Positions 1 through 8,290 of a stretch of 64,000 nucleotides of DNA are shown here, in pieces. The stretch is taken from positions 62,001-126,000 of the forward strand of contig NZ_JAHKQO010000048.1 of assembly GCF_018861065.1 (NCBI RefSeq), in the 5' to 3' direction. The DNA is from Paraglaciecola arctica (GTDB taxonomy: Bacteria > Pseudomonadota > Gammaproteobacteria > Enterobacterales > Alteromonadaceae). The position numbers and the translations under genes are program-made. The first letter of the stretch is position 1. Each line of letters begins with the position of its first letter. The notes beneath the pieces are model-generated. The model saw only the letters and a list, made by a program, of their open reading frames with translations, was not told the DNA's origin and made no database searches.

Positions 1-915
1 CAAGGTGGCATGAGCTTTTCAGCCGGAGCGGTGATAATACCTTTAGCTCTCAAGCAACCGGACGATTTACTAGACATCATTGGGGCCCAGACCGAGGGCA
101 TTGATATAGCAGTTCATTCGATAACCTCAGGTCTTACTCGTCAAGGAATAGACCTAGGTAGCAGAAAAATGCTCAATGTAACTGAACCTAAAGTTTTGTT
201 AGTAGGTGGTCGCGGCACGTCTCAATATGAAGTAGGTGAGGTTTGGCATTATCTTGATCTACAGGTCGATATACCCGTTTCAATCACCGATTTAACACAA
301 TTGGGACGACTCCCTTTAGAAAACTATACCCATATAATTTGGGTAGAAGGTAACTATAAAGAAGTACCTGATAAAACCACTAGAAGAATCGAAGCTTGGT
401 TGAATTCAGGAGGCATACTTATCGGGCAAAAATCGGCTGCAAAGTGGTTTGCTGAGCAAAATTGGCTTAAGGCCAGTTTCAAGAGCAATAATGAGATCAA
501 ATCGGCGTTTGAAACAACTGGTTTAGCTTACAAAGATCAGAATAGGCTCAAAGCCAAACAAAGAATTGCAGGTGCTGTATTTGAAACTCAGTTGGACTTG
601 AGTCATCCCTTAGCGTTTGGCTATACCTCAAATGTGTTACCTATGTTTCGCAATAGTACTTTAGTAATGCGTCAACCCGACACAGCTTTCGTGACAGTAG
701 CAAACTACGTGAAATCGCCGCTTATGGCTGGCTATACTGCAGAAGAGCTACAACGGCATATTTCAGGCAGTGCCGCAGTTGTTTCCCATAGTGTTGGCAA
801 AGGCAAGGTTATTGCTTTTGCTACTAATGTGAATTTTCGAGGCGTTTGGTATGGCACAAGTCGTTTGATGAGTAATGCTATTTTTATGGCTGGATTGATT
901 AACGCACAAGGGTAA
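1..915 (+). CDS. M14-type zinc carboxypeptidase-like protein, C-terminal part (5' truncated)
   Basis: The reading frame is open at base 1 and ends in TAA at 913-915, so only the last ~304 codons are visible; the apparent ATG at 10 is internal. The segment looks like the C-terminal, catalytically inert part of the large exported M14 metallopeptidases found in Alteromonadales. It contains a glutamine-amidotransferase-like alpha/beta fold (strand VLLVGG, then IIWVEGNY, then GGILIG) and closes with an ATNVNFRG / SNAIFMAG segment. The zinc-binding HxxE...H residues of the peptidase domain would lie outside the window, so the activity cannot be confirmed here. Its 3' end overlaps the end of the convergent comF gene by 17 bases. 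The family assignment is recognition of the C-terminal region only. Confidence 0.55.
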   Translation, partial: QGGMSFSAGAVIIPLALKQPDDLLDIIGAQTEGIDIAVHSITSGLTRQGIDLGSRKMLNVTEPKVLLVGGRGTSQYEVGEVWHYLDLQVDIPVSITDLTQLGRLPLENYTHIIWVEGNYKEVPDKTTRRIEAWLNSGGILIGQKSAAKWFAEQNWLKASFKSNNEIKSAFETTGLAYKDQNRLKAKQRIAGAVFETQLDLSHPLAFGYTSNVLPMFRNSTLVMRQPDTAFVTVANYVKSPLMAGYTAEELQRHISGSAAVVSHSVGKGKVIAFATNVNFRGVWYGTSRLMSNAIFMAGLINAQG

Positions 916-1576
916 GGCAAATACTCCAGATATCTATTCTTAATTGAGGGTTGTGTTTACGCAAAGTTTGGTAAGCACAGTTCATCGTGCTGCCCGTGGT
1001 AATAACATCGTCGAATAAAACGATATGTTGATAATCTTTCAAGCGCAGCTGTGACCTTGTATCTACTAAAAAGGCGTTACGTAAATTTTTGCGCCTTTGA
1101 GCGGCTGACAAATTAGTCTGAGCCGTAGTGGATTTATTTCTGTTAATGATCGACGTATCCATTTTCAACTGGCAGTGCTTACAAATTTGCGCAGCTAACA
1201 CTATGCTTTGGTTGAATTTTCTATATAAATATCGATTTTTATGCAAAGGCATAGGAATGATTAACTGCGGCAAATTAGGCATAGTAGATAGGCAATGTTT
1301 GACAAAAAGAGCTGCCAAAGCGTGAGCATTTGGGATCTGTTTAGAGAATTTTAACCCTGTTAATAATTTAGACAATGGCCACTGATAATCGGCAAGAGCC
1401 AAAACAACTGGAAATTCCACTTTTGCCAATCCTAACTTCACTTTGGGAGATAACATCAAGTTATGTTGGTATCGTTCCACATCAAATAAGGTAAGATCAT
1501 CACAGCAATATTGACAAATTGAAGTGTCGCTAGATTGGTTACACAGCAAACAATTTTGAATATTCGTGAAAATCAC
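899..1576 (-). CDS. comF: ComF/GntX family phosphoribosyltransferase-like protein
   Basis: A 225-residue ComF-family protein, needed for natural transformation in some bacteria and called GntX in E. coli. The N-terminus has a zinc-ribbon-like cysteine set (CLLC ... CQYCC). The C-terminal PRTase domain carries the PRPP-binding loop VLFDDVITTGST. The start was placed at GTG 1576 because ComF proteins begin just before the first CxxC pair; AGGGA lies about 11 bases upstream. A longer frame running back to 1765 would overlap most of the bioH 5' end and has no family match. It is divergent from bioH with only 61 bases between, the same pairing as bioH-gntX in E. coli. Its end overlaps the preceding peptidase gene tail to tail. 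Confidence 0.85.
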   Translation of the reverse strand: MIFTNIQNCLLCNQSSDTSICQYCCDDLTLFDVERYQHNLMLSPKVKLGLAKVEFPVVLALADYQWPLSKLLTGLKFSKQIPNAHALAALFVKHCLSTMPNLPQLIIPMPLHKNRYLYRKFNQSIVLAAQICKHCQLKMDTSIINRNKSTTAQTNLSAAQRRKNLRNAFLVDTRSQLRLKDYQHIVLFDDVITTGSTMNCAYQTLRKHNPQLRIDIWSICLTLVR

Positions 1577-1637
1577 CTTGTTTTCGTCCCTGTGTGAGTT
1601 GTCACTATTAATATCCCAGAGGTTTAGTGTAGAAGAA

Positions 1638-2408
1638 ATGTTGAAGGTTTTAAAAATAACAACCCAAGGCCGCGGCAAAAATTTGGTATTTTTACATGGC
1701 TGGGGAGTGAATAGTGGTGTTTGGCAACCACTTATAGACATACTAAAAGAAGAGTTTTGTATCACTACTGTTGATTTACCTGGATACGGATTAAATCATC
1801 AACAATTGCCAACGACATATAACTTGGAAGCTGTTGCTACTATGGTGGCAGAACGGCTTCCAGAGAAGTGCATTCTTATTGGCTGGTCTTTGGGCGGGTT
1901 AGTTGCTCAGCAAATAGCGTATTGTTATCCGCAAAAGCTCAAAAAACTGATTTTAATTTGTTCTAGTCCAAGGTTTTCTAAGAATGTATCCTGGCCTGGA
2001 ATTGATCCTAAAATTTTGGATTTATTTACTCAGCAATTACACCAAGATCCAACTAAAACTCTAGCACGCTTTTTGGCAGTGCAAGCTATGGGAAGCGCGA
2101 ATGCCAGACAAGAAGCGAAAACTATCAAGCTCGCAGTGCAAAAATATCCTGTGCCTTCTTCAGTGGCATTAGCTGAAGGTTTACAGTTATTACAAAATAT
2201 TGATTTGCGTGAACAATTCAGCACATTATTGGTTCCTTGTCAGATATTCTTAGGTCGTTTCGATACCTTAGTGCCTAAAGACGTCGCACCTTTAATTAAA
2301 CTATTGAATTCTAAGGTATCCATTGATTTCATTTCCGATGCGGCTCATGCTCCGTTTATTTCAAACACTGAGAATTTCGCAAAACACCTAATAAAGGCAA
2401 TTGATTAG
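1638..2408 (+). CDS. bioH: Pimeloyl-[acyl-carrier protein] methyl ester esterase BioH
   Basis: BioH hydrolyses the methyl ester of pimeloyl-ACP, ending the disguised fatty-acid synthesis phase of biotin synthesis in the cytoplasm. This 256-residue protein has the alpha/beta-hydrolase oxyanion motif HGWG (20-23), the nucleophile elbow GWSLGG with Ser84, a late acidic residue in GRFDTLVP and the catalytic histidine in DAAHAPF. Length and residue spacing fit E. coli BioH. ATG 1638 was chosen over an upstream in-frame start at 1566 because family members begin at this point, and the upstream residues are unrelated. The divergent comF neighbour supports the call. Other biotin genes are not in the window. 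Confidence 0.9.
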   Translation: MLKVLKITTQGRGKNLVFLHGWGVNSGVWQPLIDILKEEFCITTVDLPGYGLNHQQLPTTYNLEAVATMVAERLPEKCILIGWSLGGLVAQQIAYCYPQKLKKLILICSSPRFSKNVSWPGIDPKILDLFTQQLHQDPTKTLARFLAVQAMGSANARQEAKTIKLAVQKYPVPSSVALAEGLQLLQNIDLREQFSTLLVPCQIFLGRFDTLVPKDVAPLIKLLNSKVSIDFISDAAHAPFISNTENFAKHLIKAID

Positions 2409-2492
2409 CGAATAAAGCGCGGTAATGCTATGAAAAAATGTAAAAGTGGTTAATAATTATACTTGAGAGGTTAAGGTATAGAGGTATAGGTA

Positions 2493-2816
2493 ATGAACAT
2501 TAGTAACAACGTAAATGCTGCGATTGTAAGCGGTACTATTGGTCTGCAAAATGCTTCTGATGGAATTACACAAAATGCTTCTAACCTAGCGAATCTGTCA
2601 GCCGTTACTGCACCCTCTAATGACCCCCAAGAGTTTTTGGCAAATGCTACGTTAAACCAACTCGATGCAATTAAACAAACGCTTCCGCAAACTAGCGAAG
2701 GCATTACCTACGACATAGTAGGATTATCAGTCAATCTTAATAATGCACAAGCTTCTGCAAAAGTAGTTGATACCGCAAACAGTACTGTCGGCACTATTTT
2801 GGATATTCTGGCTTAG
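2493..2816 (+). CDS. Small flagellar-rod/hook-like protein
   Basis: A 107-residue protein with no signal peptide. Its N-terminus (MNISNNVNAA ... ITQNASNLANLSA) resembles the conserved N-terminal helix of flagellar rod and hook proteins (the ANxxNL type motif). Its C-terminus (VVDTANSTVGTILDIL) resembles the matching C-terminal helix (xxTANxxxGTLLD). The central domain of true rod proteins is absent, so this is essentially the two terminal helices joined by a short linker. Similar short proteins occur in Alteromonadales, but I know of no established function. It lies 15 bases before a SprA-related gene and is probably co-transcribed with it. A purine-rich AGAGG/AGG tract precedes the ATG. A role in the flagellum is inferred from sequence resemblance only. 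Confidence 0.6.
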   Translation: MNISNNVNAAIVSGTIGLQNASDGITQNASNLANLSAVTAPSNDPQEFLANATLNQLDAIKQTLPQTSEGITYDIVGLSVNLNNAQASAKVVDTANSTVGTILDILA

Positions 2817-2831
2817 TTTCGGCCGCCCTTT

Positions 2832-3803
2832 ATGAATATTGTACCTCCCATCCCCACTCCCACAGTATTTAACGTTGGCACTGTTAATACTGAGTCAGTG
2901 CGAAAAGATAATACTCTTAGAGAAGCGGTACCGCAGTTAACTTCCGGTGAAAAGTCTGCAGCCGAAACCGGTGTGGGCTCTGAAGCTGATAAGGCGAAAA
3001 CACCGGGTAAAGCACCTCAACCTCTAACCTATGAAAAACCCGTTTCCCAAGCTAGCCAGCAACTCGATACACAAAACGACACTACACAAGATAATGGACA
3101 AGATGCGAGTGCAGGAAGAGAAAGTGCAGAAGATAAGCAACAGCAACAAGCTGAACAGCGGCAAGTCACTGAGTTAAAACGGCGTGATACTGAAGTTAGG
3201 ACCCATGAACAAGCCCATGCTTCACTAGGAGGACAATATGCGAGCTCTCCCCAGTACGAATATGAAACTGGCCCTGATGGTAGAAGATATGCAGTAGCGG
3301 GTGAAGTCTCTATTGATATATCAAAAGAATCCACTCCGGAAGAAACGCTTCGCAAAGCGACGCAAGTTAAAGCCGCAGCATTGGCACCTGCAGAGCCAAG
3401 TGTACAAGATTTACGCGTTGCAACCGAAGCCACTCAAATCGCCCTTGAAGCACGTACTGAAATCGCGAGTGAAAAAGCCCAAGAAGCTCTCGAGGCCTAT
3501 AACCAAGCTGTACCAGACCTTCAAAACAATGAAAAAACCCAGCAAAATTTTGCTATAGATGGTGCTCCTTCACTTGAGGATATTGTTGAAGAAATAGATA
3601 TCGATATTCCGACTCGTTCATTGGACTCTAATGAGTCAGAGGCCGAAGAGAAAAACGCTACTGGGTTAGTTTTTGATTTAGATGATGTCAGTGAATTTCT
3701 CAAAAATAGAGATGCAGATATTACTCGTAGGGTGTCAGTGATTGAAAGTTTCTACAAACAAGTAGCCAATCCTCGCGCTGAGGGATTACAACAGTTTTCG
3801 TAA
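2832..3803 (+). CDS. SprA-related putative metalloprotease
   Basis: A 323-residue protein of the SprA-related family (putative metalloprotease catalytic domain). The first ~110 residues are low-complexity and hydrophilic, rich in Gln, Glu, Ala and Lys. The conserved core follows, with a zinc-binding HExxH (HEQAH, residues 125-129) and the family segment around YETGPDGRRYAVAGEV. A helical Ala-rich tail and an acidic C-terminus complete the protein. No signal peptide is seen. It follows the flagellar-rod-like gene by 15 bases and ends just before a hairpin terminator. The family name comes from a domain in Flavobacterium SprA-type proteins. Protease activity has not been shown as far as I know, so the catalytic role is inferred from HExxH. 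Confidence 0.75.
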   Translation: MNIVPPIPTPTVFNVGTVNTESVRKDNTLREAVPQLTSGEKSAAETGVGSEADKAKTPGKAPQPLTYEKPVSQASQQLDTQNDTTQDNGQDASAGRESAEDKQQQQAEQRQVTELKRRDTEVRTHEQAHASLGGQYASSPQYEYETGPDGRRYAVAGEVSIDISKESTPEETLRKATQVKAAALAPAEPSVQDLRVATEATQIALEARTEIASEKAQEALEAYNQAVPDLQNNEKTQQNFAIDGAPSLEDIVEEIDIDIPTRSLDSNESEAEEKNATGLVFDLDDVSEFLKNRDADITRRVSVIESFYKQVANPRAEGLQQFS

Positions 3804-3824
3804 CACTTAAGCGTTAAACAATAA

Positions 3825-3850
3825 AACAAGCCCTCGATGCAGGGCTTGTT
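3825..3850. terminator. Hairpin terminator between convergent genes
   Basis: A perfect 10-bp inverted repeat (AACAAGCCCT / AGGGCTTGTT) encloses a 6-base loop. It sits between the end of the SprA-related gene and the end of tex, which converge. A/T-rich tracts flank both sides (AATAAA upstream, ACTTTAAA downstream), so it probably ends transcripts from both directions. The U-run is modest on each side. Confidence 0.75.
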
Positions 3851-3868
3851 ACTTTAAACTAGTTAACC

Positions 3869-6199
3869 TTATTTGTTTTTTGCTTTGGCAAACGCATCAG
3901 CAAATGCATTACCCATCATTTGATTAGATTGTTTAGGTTGTGATTGCTGTTGATTACTTCTAGCCGGACGGTTGTGAGTTTTTTTATCGGACGTGTGTTT
4001 ACGTGTCAACGGCTTCGATGGTTGATTAGGTGTATCACCCATTCGCATAGTAAATGAAACACGTTTTCTGTCCACATCCACTTCCATCACTTTAACTTTG
4101 ACGATATCTCCCGTTTTAACAATATCCCTAGGATCAGAAATAAACTTATCTGTCATGGCGCTAATATGTACCAGTCCATCTTGATGCACACCTACGTCTA
4201 TAAATGCACCAAAGTTGGCAACGTTACTCACAACTCCTTCTAAAATCATACCGACTTTCAAATCTTTTAAAGATTGCACGTCATCTTTAAAGTTGGCCGT
4301 TTTAAATTCTGGACGAGGATCGCGCCCAGGTTTATCAAGTTCGCTAATAATGTCAGTTACGGTTGGGAGGCCAAAAGAATCGGTAACAAACTCTTCAGGT
4401 TTGAGTTGTTTCAGTACATCGGTATTACCCACTATATCGTTCATCGCTATCCCAGCGTGTTGCACGATCGAGCTAACTATTGGATAAGCTTCTGGGTGAA
4501 CTGCAGATGCATCAAGAGGATCATCCCCTCCCATAATTCGCAAAAAACCTGCCGCTTGCTCGTACGCTTTAGGTCCTAGTCGTTCGACTTCAAGCAAAGT
4601 CTTACGGAGTTTAAACGCCCCGTGTTGATCGCGATAGCTGACAATATTATTAGCTAAGGTGCGATTTAAACCCGATACATGACTAAGCAAAGCGCCAGAT
4701 GCCGTGTTGATGTCAACTCCGACTGCGTTTACACAGTCCTCAATTACGGTTCCGAGAGATTTACCTAAATTACTTTGGCTCACATCATGTTGATATTGCC
4801 CAACACCTATAGCTTTAGGTTCAATTTTGACTAATTCAGCAAGTGGGTCTTGCAAGCGTCTCGCGATTGAAACCGCGCCACGCAAAGAAACATCCATATC
4901 CGGTAATTCGTTTGAAGCTAACTCTGATGCCGAATAAACCGAGGCACCTGCTTCACTGACGATAATCTTACTGACGGCTAAATCAGGATTTGCCTTGATC
5001 ATTTCCGCCACTAGTTTATCGGTCTCTCGGGAGCCTGTGCCGTTACCAATACTGATGAGCTGGACTTTATGTTGCTTACATAAGGTCGCAAGGGTTCGTA
5101 GTGATTTGTCCCACTGATTTTGTGGAACATGCGGAAAAATAGTCGAGGTGGTTAATACTTTGCCAGTTGTGTCTACAATCGCTAGTTTTACACCTGTCCT
5201 TAACCCCGGATCTAGACCCATTGTGACTTTGGGACCAGCAGGCGCGGCCATCAATAAATCGTTTAGGTTTTTGGCAAATACATTAATAGCATCTTGTTCT
5301 GCTTGCTCGCGCACCGCACCAAAAAGTTCATTTTCCATGTGTAATAGTGTTTTAACGCGCCAAGTCCATTGCACCACTGACGCCAACCAAGAGTCTGCTG
5401 GCTTGTTTGTAAATTTAATATTGAAGTGTTCGGCAATAATTTGCTCACAATAAGAGCTTTTATCGTTTTCATCCTTCTCGGGATCTGCATCTAGACTGAC
5501 TTGAAGGAATTTTTCGTTTCTTCCTCTAAACATGGCCAAAGATCGATGGGAAGGGACTTTTCTTAACAATTCAGTATGTGAAAAATAGTCTTTGTATTTA
5601 CTACCTTCAGTTTCTTTGCCAGAGATTACTTGGCTTTTAATATGAGCATGTTTGTTTAAATACTGACGAATTTTTTGTAGTAATTGAGCGTCTTCTGCAA
5701 ATCGCTCCATTAAAATGTATTTCGCTCCGTCTAAAGCTGACTTAACGTCTGGTACTTCGCCTGATTCGTCCACAAACGACAGGGCTTCGGATTCTGGTGT
5801 TAATCCAGGATCATTAAGTAATAAGTTAGCTAAAGGTTCAAGCCCTTGTTCAATGGCAATTTGACCTTTAGTACGACGTTTGGGTTTAAAGGGAAGATAA
5901 ATATCTTCTAACTCAGTTTTGTTTTCAGCATTTAATAAGCTAGTCATCAATTGAGAAGACATTTTCTCTTGTTCTTCGATTGACTTTATAATGACTTTTC
6001 GACGGTCTTCTAAATCGCGTAAATAGGTCAAGCGTTGCTCTAACTTTCTCAATGCTATGTCGTCAAGGCCGTTGGTGGCTTCTTTTCTATAGCGAGCTAT
6101 AAAAGGTACTGTAGACCCTTCATCAAGTAATTTTACTGCTGCTTGTACCTGTTGCGCTTGGACTTGTAACTCTTGCGCAATTTTTTCCACTATCATCAT
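3869..6199 (-). CDS. tex: Tex-family RNA-binding transcription accessory protein (YhgF)
   Basis: A 776-residue Tex protein, a conserved nucleic-acid-binding factor linked to transcription. The order is the N-terminal helical Tex domain, with the family motif [10 protein letters not shown] near residue 30; a YqgF/RNase-H-like domain around 330-460 ([12 protein letters not shown]); helix-hairpin-helix segments around 490-560; and an S1 RNA-binding domain around 650-720 ([18 protein letters not shown]). A basic Lys/Gln/Asn-rich tail follows. Length matches the family (~770). The upstream neighbour on the same strand is greB, about 100 bases away, reproducing the E. coli greB-yhgF order, so co-transcription is likely. 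Two adjacent ATGs (6199 and 6196) are possible starts. Confidence 0.95.
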   Translation of the reverse strand: MMIVEKIAQELQVQAQQVQAAVKLLDEGSTVPFIARYRKEATNGLDDIALRKLEQRLTYLRDLEDRRKVIIKSIEEQEKMSSQLMTSLLNAENKTELEDIYLPFKPKRRTKGQIAIEQGLEPLANLLLNDPGLTPESEALSFVDESGEVPDVKSALDGAKYILMERFAEDAQLLQKIRQYLNKHAHIKSQVISGKETEGSKYKDYFSHTELLRKVPSHRSLAMFRGRNEKFLQVSLDADPEKDENDKSSYCEQIIAEHFNIKFTNKPADSWLASVVQWTWRVKTLLHMENELFGAVREQAEQDAINVFAKNLNDLLMAAPAGPKVTMGLDPGLRTGVKLAIVDTTGKVLTTSTIFPHVPQNQWDKSLRTLATLCKQHKVQLISIGNGTGSRETDKLVAEMIKANPDLAVSKIIVSEAGASVYSASELASNELPDMDVSLRGAVSIARRLQDPLAELVKIEPKAIGVGQYQHDVSQSNLGKSLGTVIEDCVNAVGVDINTASGALLSHVSGLNRTLANNIVSYRDQHGAFKLRKTLLEVERLGPKAYEQAAGFLRIMGGDDPLDASAVHPEAYPIVSSIVQHAGIAMNDIVGNTDVLKQLKPEEFVTDSFGLPTVTDIISELDKPGRDPRPEFKTANFKDDVQSLKDLKVGMILEGVVSNVANFGAFIDVGVHQDGLVHISAMTDKFISDPRDIVKTGDIVKVKVMEVDVDRKRVSFTMRMGDTPNQPSKPLTRKHTSDKKTHNRPARSNQQQSQPKQSNQMMGNAFADAFAKAKNK

Positions 6200-6233
6200 C
6201 GAAGACCCTGTATGTCATTCATTTTTAATTAAG

Positions 6234-6247
6234 CCCTTATATAAGGG
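6234..6247. repeat. 14-bp perfect palindrome between greB and tex
   Basis: CCCTTATATAAGGG is a perfect palindrome in the ~100-base gap between the end of greB and the start of tex, both on the minus strand. It could be a weak hairpin or a protein-binding site near the tex promoter. There is no U-run, so an intrinsic terminator is unlikely. Confidence 0.35.
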
Positions 6248-6301
6248 TGCGAGCCCGAAATTACCAGCATTTGATCAATAAAAGTGACAATAATACCATT
6301 C

Positions 6302-6787
6302 CTATTCAAATGCATCTTTGTAGCGAATTGAATTAATAAACCATTCTTTTGTGCCGCTGGGGGTTTTAACAATGCAGACGTCATCTACAGACTTTTTGAT
6401 AAGGGCTCTAGCCATAGGGGAGTCGATAGATATGAAATCCTTATCTTCGCCATAAATTTCTTCTGGACCTACAATACGAAAATTTTTAACTTGGCCTGCT
6501 TCATTTTCAATCTCTACCCAAGCTCCAAAAAACACTTTGCCATCTTGTGTTGGACTATGTTGCACTACTTGAAGTTCAGGGAGAAGCTTTCTTAGAAATC
6601 TGACACGCCTATCGATTTGCCGTAACAATCGTTTATTGTATTGATAATCTGCGTTTTCTGAGCGATCTCCGAGACTCGCTGCCCAGCTTACAATTTTGGT
6701 GATTTCAGGACGCTTTACCTTCCATAAGTGTTCGTGTTCATCGTAGAGTTTCTTGTAACCTTCAGGTGTGATTAATTTGGTCTTCAA
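6302..6787 (-). CDS. greB: Transcription elongation factor GreB
   Basis: GreB rescues backtracked RNA polymerase by stimulating cleavage of the 3' end of the transcript. The protein has the N-terminal coiled coil with the basic/acidic tip (SLGDRSENADYQYNK, containing the catalytic acidic pair). The C-terminal FKBP-like domain has the GreB-typical SIDSPMARAL. I place the start at TTG 6787, giving 161 residues: from there the protein reads (M)KTKLITPEGY, aligning directly with the N-terminus of E. coli GreB (158 residues). An upstream in-frame TTG at 6907 would add 40 residues with no family counterpart. No in-frame ATG exists near the homology start, and the ribosome-binding site is weak. It probably forms an operon with tex downstream. 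Confidence 0.85.
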   Translation of the reverse strand: MKTKLITPEGYKKLYDEHEHLWKVKRPEITKIVSWAASLGDRSENADYQYNKRLLRQIDRRVRFLRKLLPELQVVQHSPTQDGKVFFGAWVEIENEAGQVKNFRIVGPEEIYGEDKDFISIDSPMARALIKKSVDDVCIVKTPSGTKEWFINSIRYKDAFE

Positions 6788-7340
6788 TTTTGAATTTAGC
6801 TCAAAACATAGTTGGAATATGGCAATTATAGGTTTTCTCACGCTTTTACCAAAGCGTCTATTTTGAACTGATTCACATCTTACCTTTATTTGATAAATAT
6901 CTTGCAAAATTACCCATGGAAATGAGCTGTTATAAGTGAATAATTTAGTCTACAAAAACGAGTTAGGTTATTCCTTTTTCCTTCTAATTTGGTTTTCTAA
7001 AAGCAGTAGACGAAGAAGAAAAAGTTGCAACATTAAGAGGTAATAAAAACATTTTTATTAGTGCTATTTATTCCAAAAAAATGTCTAAGTTTGCCTTATG
7101 AAAGTGGCGTAATCGGCTATGCTTAAGGTTAATCAAAGTGTAATGAGTTTTAATCAAAAATTAACTCAACCCAATACTCAATAGATACTTTGATGAACCT
7201 AGCGGAAAAAGCGTTGCCCTTTTTTTGTTAATTGTAAAGTCAACTGAAATTGAGAGAGAAAGTCATACTACCTTTAAACTTGGCAATAATTGCTTTGAGG
7301 TAAAAAAAACAATATTAGAAAATTTAAGTCGAAAGACAAA
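6788..7340. other. Non-coding stretch upstream of greB
   Basis: About 550 bases that hold no convincing protein gene on either strand. They are very A/T rich, with several A and T runs (for example a T7 run near 7220). The greB promoter should lie in the left part, reading leftwards, but I cannot pick out a clear -35/-10 pair. The right part leads into the candidate small RNA described separately; TTGCTT (7290-7295) and TATTAG (7313-7318), 17 bases apart, would be a possible promoter for it. Confidence 0.5.
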
Positions 7341-7488
7341 ACTAACAGTTCTTAAATTACCCGGTTAAATCGGGATAAATCGCCCTTTTGAAGGGCAACA
7401 AAGTGAGGGAATAAGGTTCAGCAAGGAGAGTAGCTGATTATCAAAATGATAAAGTCGAGCCGGCCACTGTAAAGTGTCCGGCTTTTTT
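7340..7488 (+). ncRNA. Candidate small RNA with intrinsic terminator
   Basis: No protein gene runs rightwards here, yet a strong plus-strand terminator ends the region at 7458-7488. Upstream are two compact hairpins: CCCG/CGGG at 7360-7374, and GCCCTT-TTG-AAGGGC at 7382-7396. An unpaired stretch with GAGGGAATA and AAGGAGAG follows, then a weak TTATC/GATAA hairpin near 7440-7452. A structured transcript of 120-150 bases is plausible. It does not match tmRNA, 6S RNA, Spot 42 or a riboswitch that I recognise. The GGA-containing single strands could bind CsrA, but three motifs are too few to call a CsrB-type RNA. Transcription is inferred, and the 5' end is a guess. Confidence 0.4.
7458..7488 (+). 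terminator. Rho-independent terminator
   Basis: The stem AGCCGG/CCGGCT, one mismatch, then CACT/AGTG closes a 4-base loop (GTAA) and is followed by a T6 run at 7483-7488. The U-run is on the plus strand. The convergent FKBP gene ends at 7520, so the hairpin may also help end that transcript, but the minus-strand side lacks a comparable T tract. Confidence 0.8.
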
Positions 7489-7519
7489 ATTGGGTGATTA
7501 TGATTACTTCAGACTGAAT

Positions 7520-8269
7520 TTACTTTGTTGCAGCTTTATTTGATTCGATGACGTCCAATAACTCGACTTCAAATATTAAAGTGGAATGACTAGTGATTTT
7601 GCCGGTGGAACGGGCACCATAGGCTAGTTCAGAAGGTACATAAAATTTGTATTTTGCTCCTACACTCATTAATTGTAGCCCCTGTGTCCAACCTTTAATC
7701 ACGCGGTTTAAAGGAAAAGTGGCGGGTTTATTTCGTGCATAGGAAGAATCAAACTCCGTCCCATCTAAAAGTGTACCAAAGTAGTGGACAGTCACTGTAT
7801 CTGACGCTGCTGGTTTGCGCCCTGTCGCTTTTTTTAGCACCTCGTACTGTAGTCCGGAATCGAGCGCCACGACATCTTCTCTTTTAGCATTCTCGGTTAA
7901 AAATGCTAACCCCTTAATCCGATTTTCATTACCCATTTTAGTTTTTAGTTCGATCTGCTTTTCTCTTACCAAGGTTTCTGCTTGCTGAGCGATGGACAAA
8001 ATTTCTTCGTTATTTAATTGAGATTGATTTTGTAAGGCTGCTACGAAACCTTTTAAAATCATACTTTTATCGTATTCAATTCCAATTGTCTTGTGATTAC
8101 TGATTTTACCTTCAACTATTTGCCCCATACTCGCGCCCAAAGTATAAGAGCGTTTTTGTGACTCGTTTTTAAGATCGATTATCTCCACTTTCATTGGATC
8201 AACAGCAGGCTGACAGGCACTTAAGAGTAGGATTGAAACAATCAATACAATGAGTGAGGCCATTTTCAT
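7520..8269 (-). CDS. FKBP-type peptidyl-prolyl cis-trans isomerase lipoprotein (FkpA/Mip type)
   Basis: A 249-residue envelope prolyl isomerase. The N-terminus is a lipoprotein signal with lipobox LLSAC (Cys19 predicted lipidated), so it is probably anchored facing the periplasm. Residues ~35-125 form the helical dimerisation segment typical of Mip/FkpA proteins. Residues ~140-240 are the FKBP domain, with VTVHYFGTLLDGTEFDSS, VIKGWTQGL and LAYG marking the active-site pocket. It is divergent from the WD40 lipoprotein gene, with slyX beyond; fkpA and slyX are also neighbours in E. coli, which supports an FkpA-like role in folding outer-membrane and periplasmic proteins. E. coli FkpA is not a lipoprotein, so orthology is not strict. 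Confidence 0.88.
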   Translation of the reverse strand: MKMASLIVLIVSILLLSACQPAVDPMKVEIIDLKNESQKRSYTLGASMGQIVEGKISNHKTIGIEYDKSMILKGFVAALQNQSQLNNEEILSIAQQAETLVREKQIELKTKMGNENRIKGLAFLTENAKREDVVALDSGLQYEVLKKATGRKPAASDTVTVHYFGTLLDGTEFDSSYARNKPATFPLNRVIKGWTQGLQLMSVGAKYKFYVPSELAYGARSTGKITSHSTLIFEVELLDVIESNKAATK

Positions 8270-8290
8270 TACAATTCTCCAACTAGCAGT

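Noticed and set aside
1128-1325. 65-residue plus-strand frame inside comF
   Set aside because: It lies wholly within the well-supported comF gene on the other strand and has no family match or start signal.
3029-3433. 134-residue Ser/Cys-rich frame antisense to the SprA-related gene
   Set aside because: Low-complexity shadow of the Gln/Ala/Glu-rich coding strand; no ribosome-binding site.
7395-7488. Possible cobalamin riboswitch (GCCACTG within the region)
   Set aside because: The GCCACTG lies in the terminator stem, the B12-box and other conserved blocks are missing, and no cobalamin-related gene follows on that strand.
7340-7488. CsrB/RsmB-type regulatory RNA
   Set aside because: Only about three GGA motifs, not clearly in hairpin loops; CsrB-type RNAs have many. 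Kept only as an unclassified candidate small RNA.
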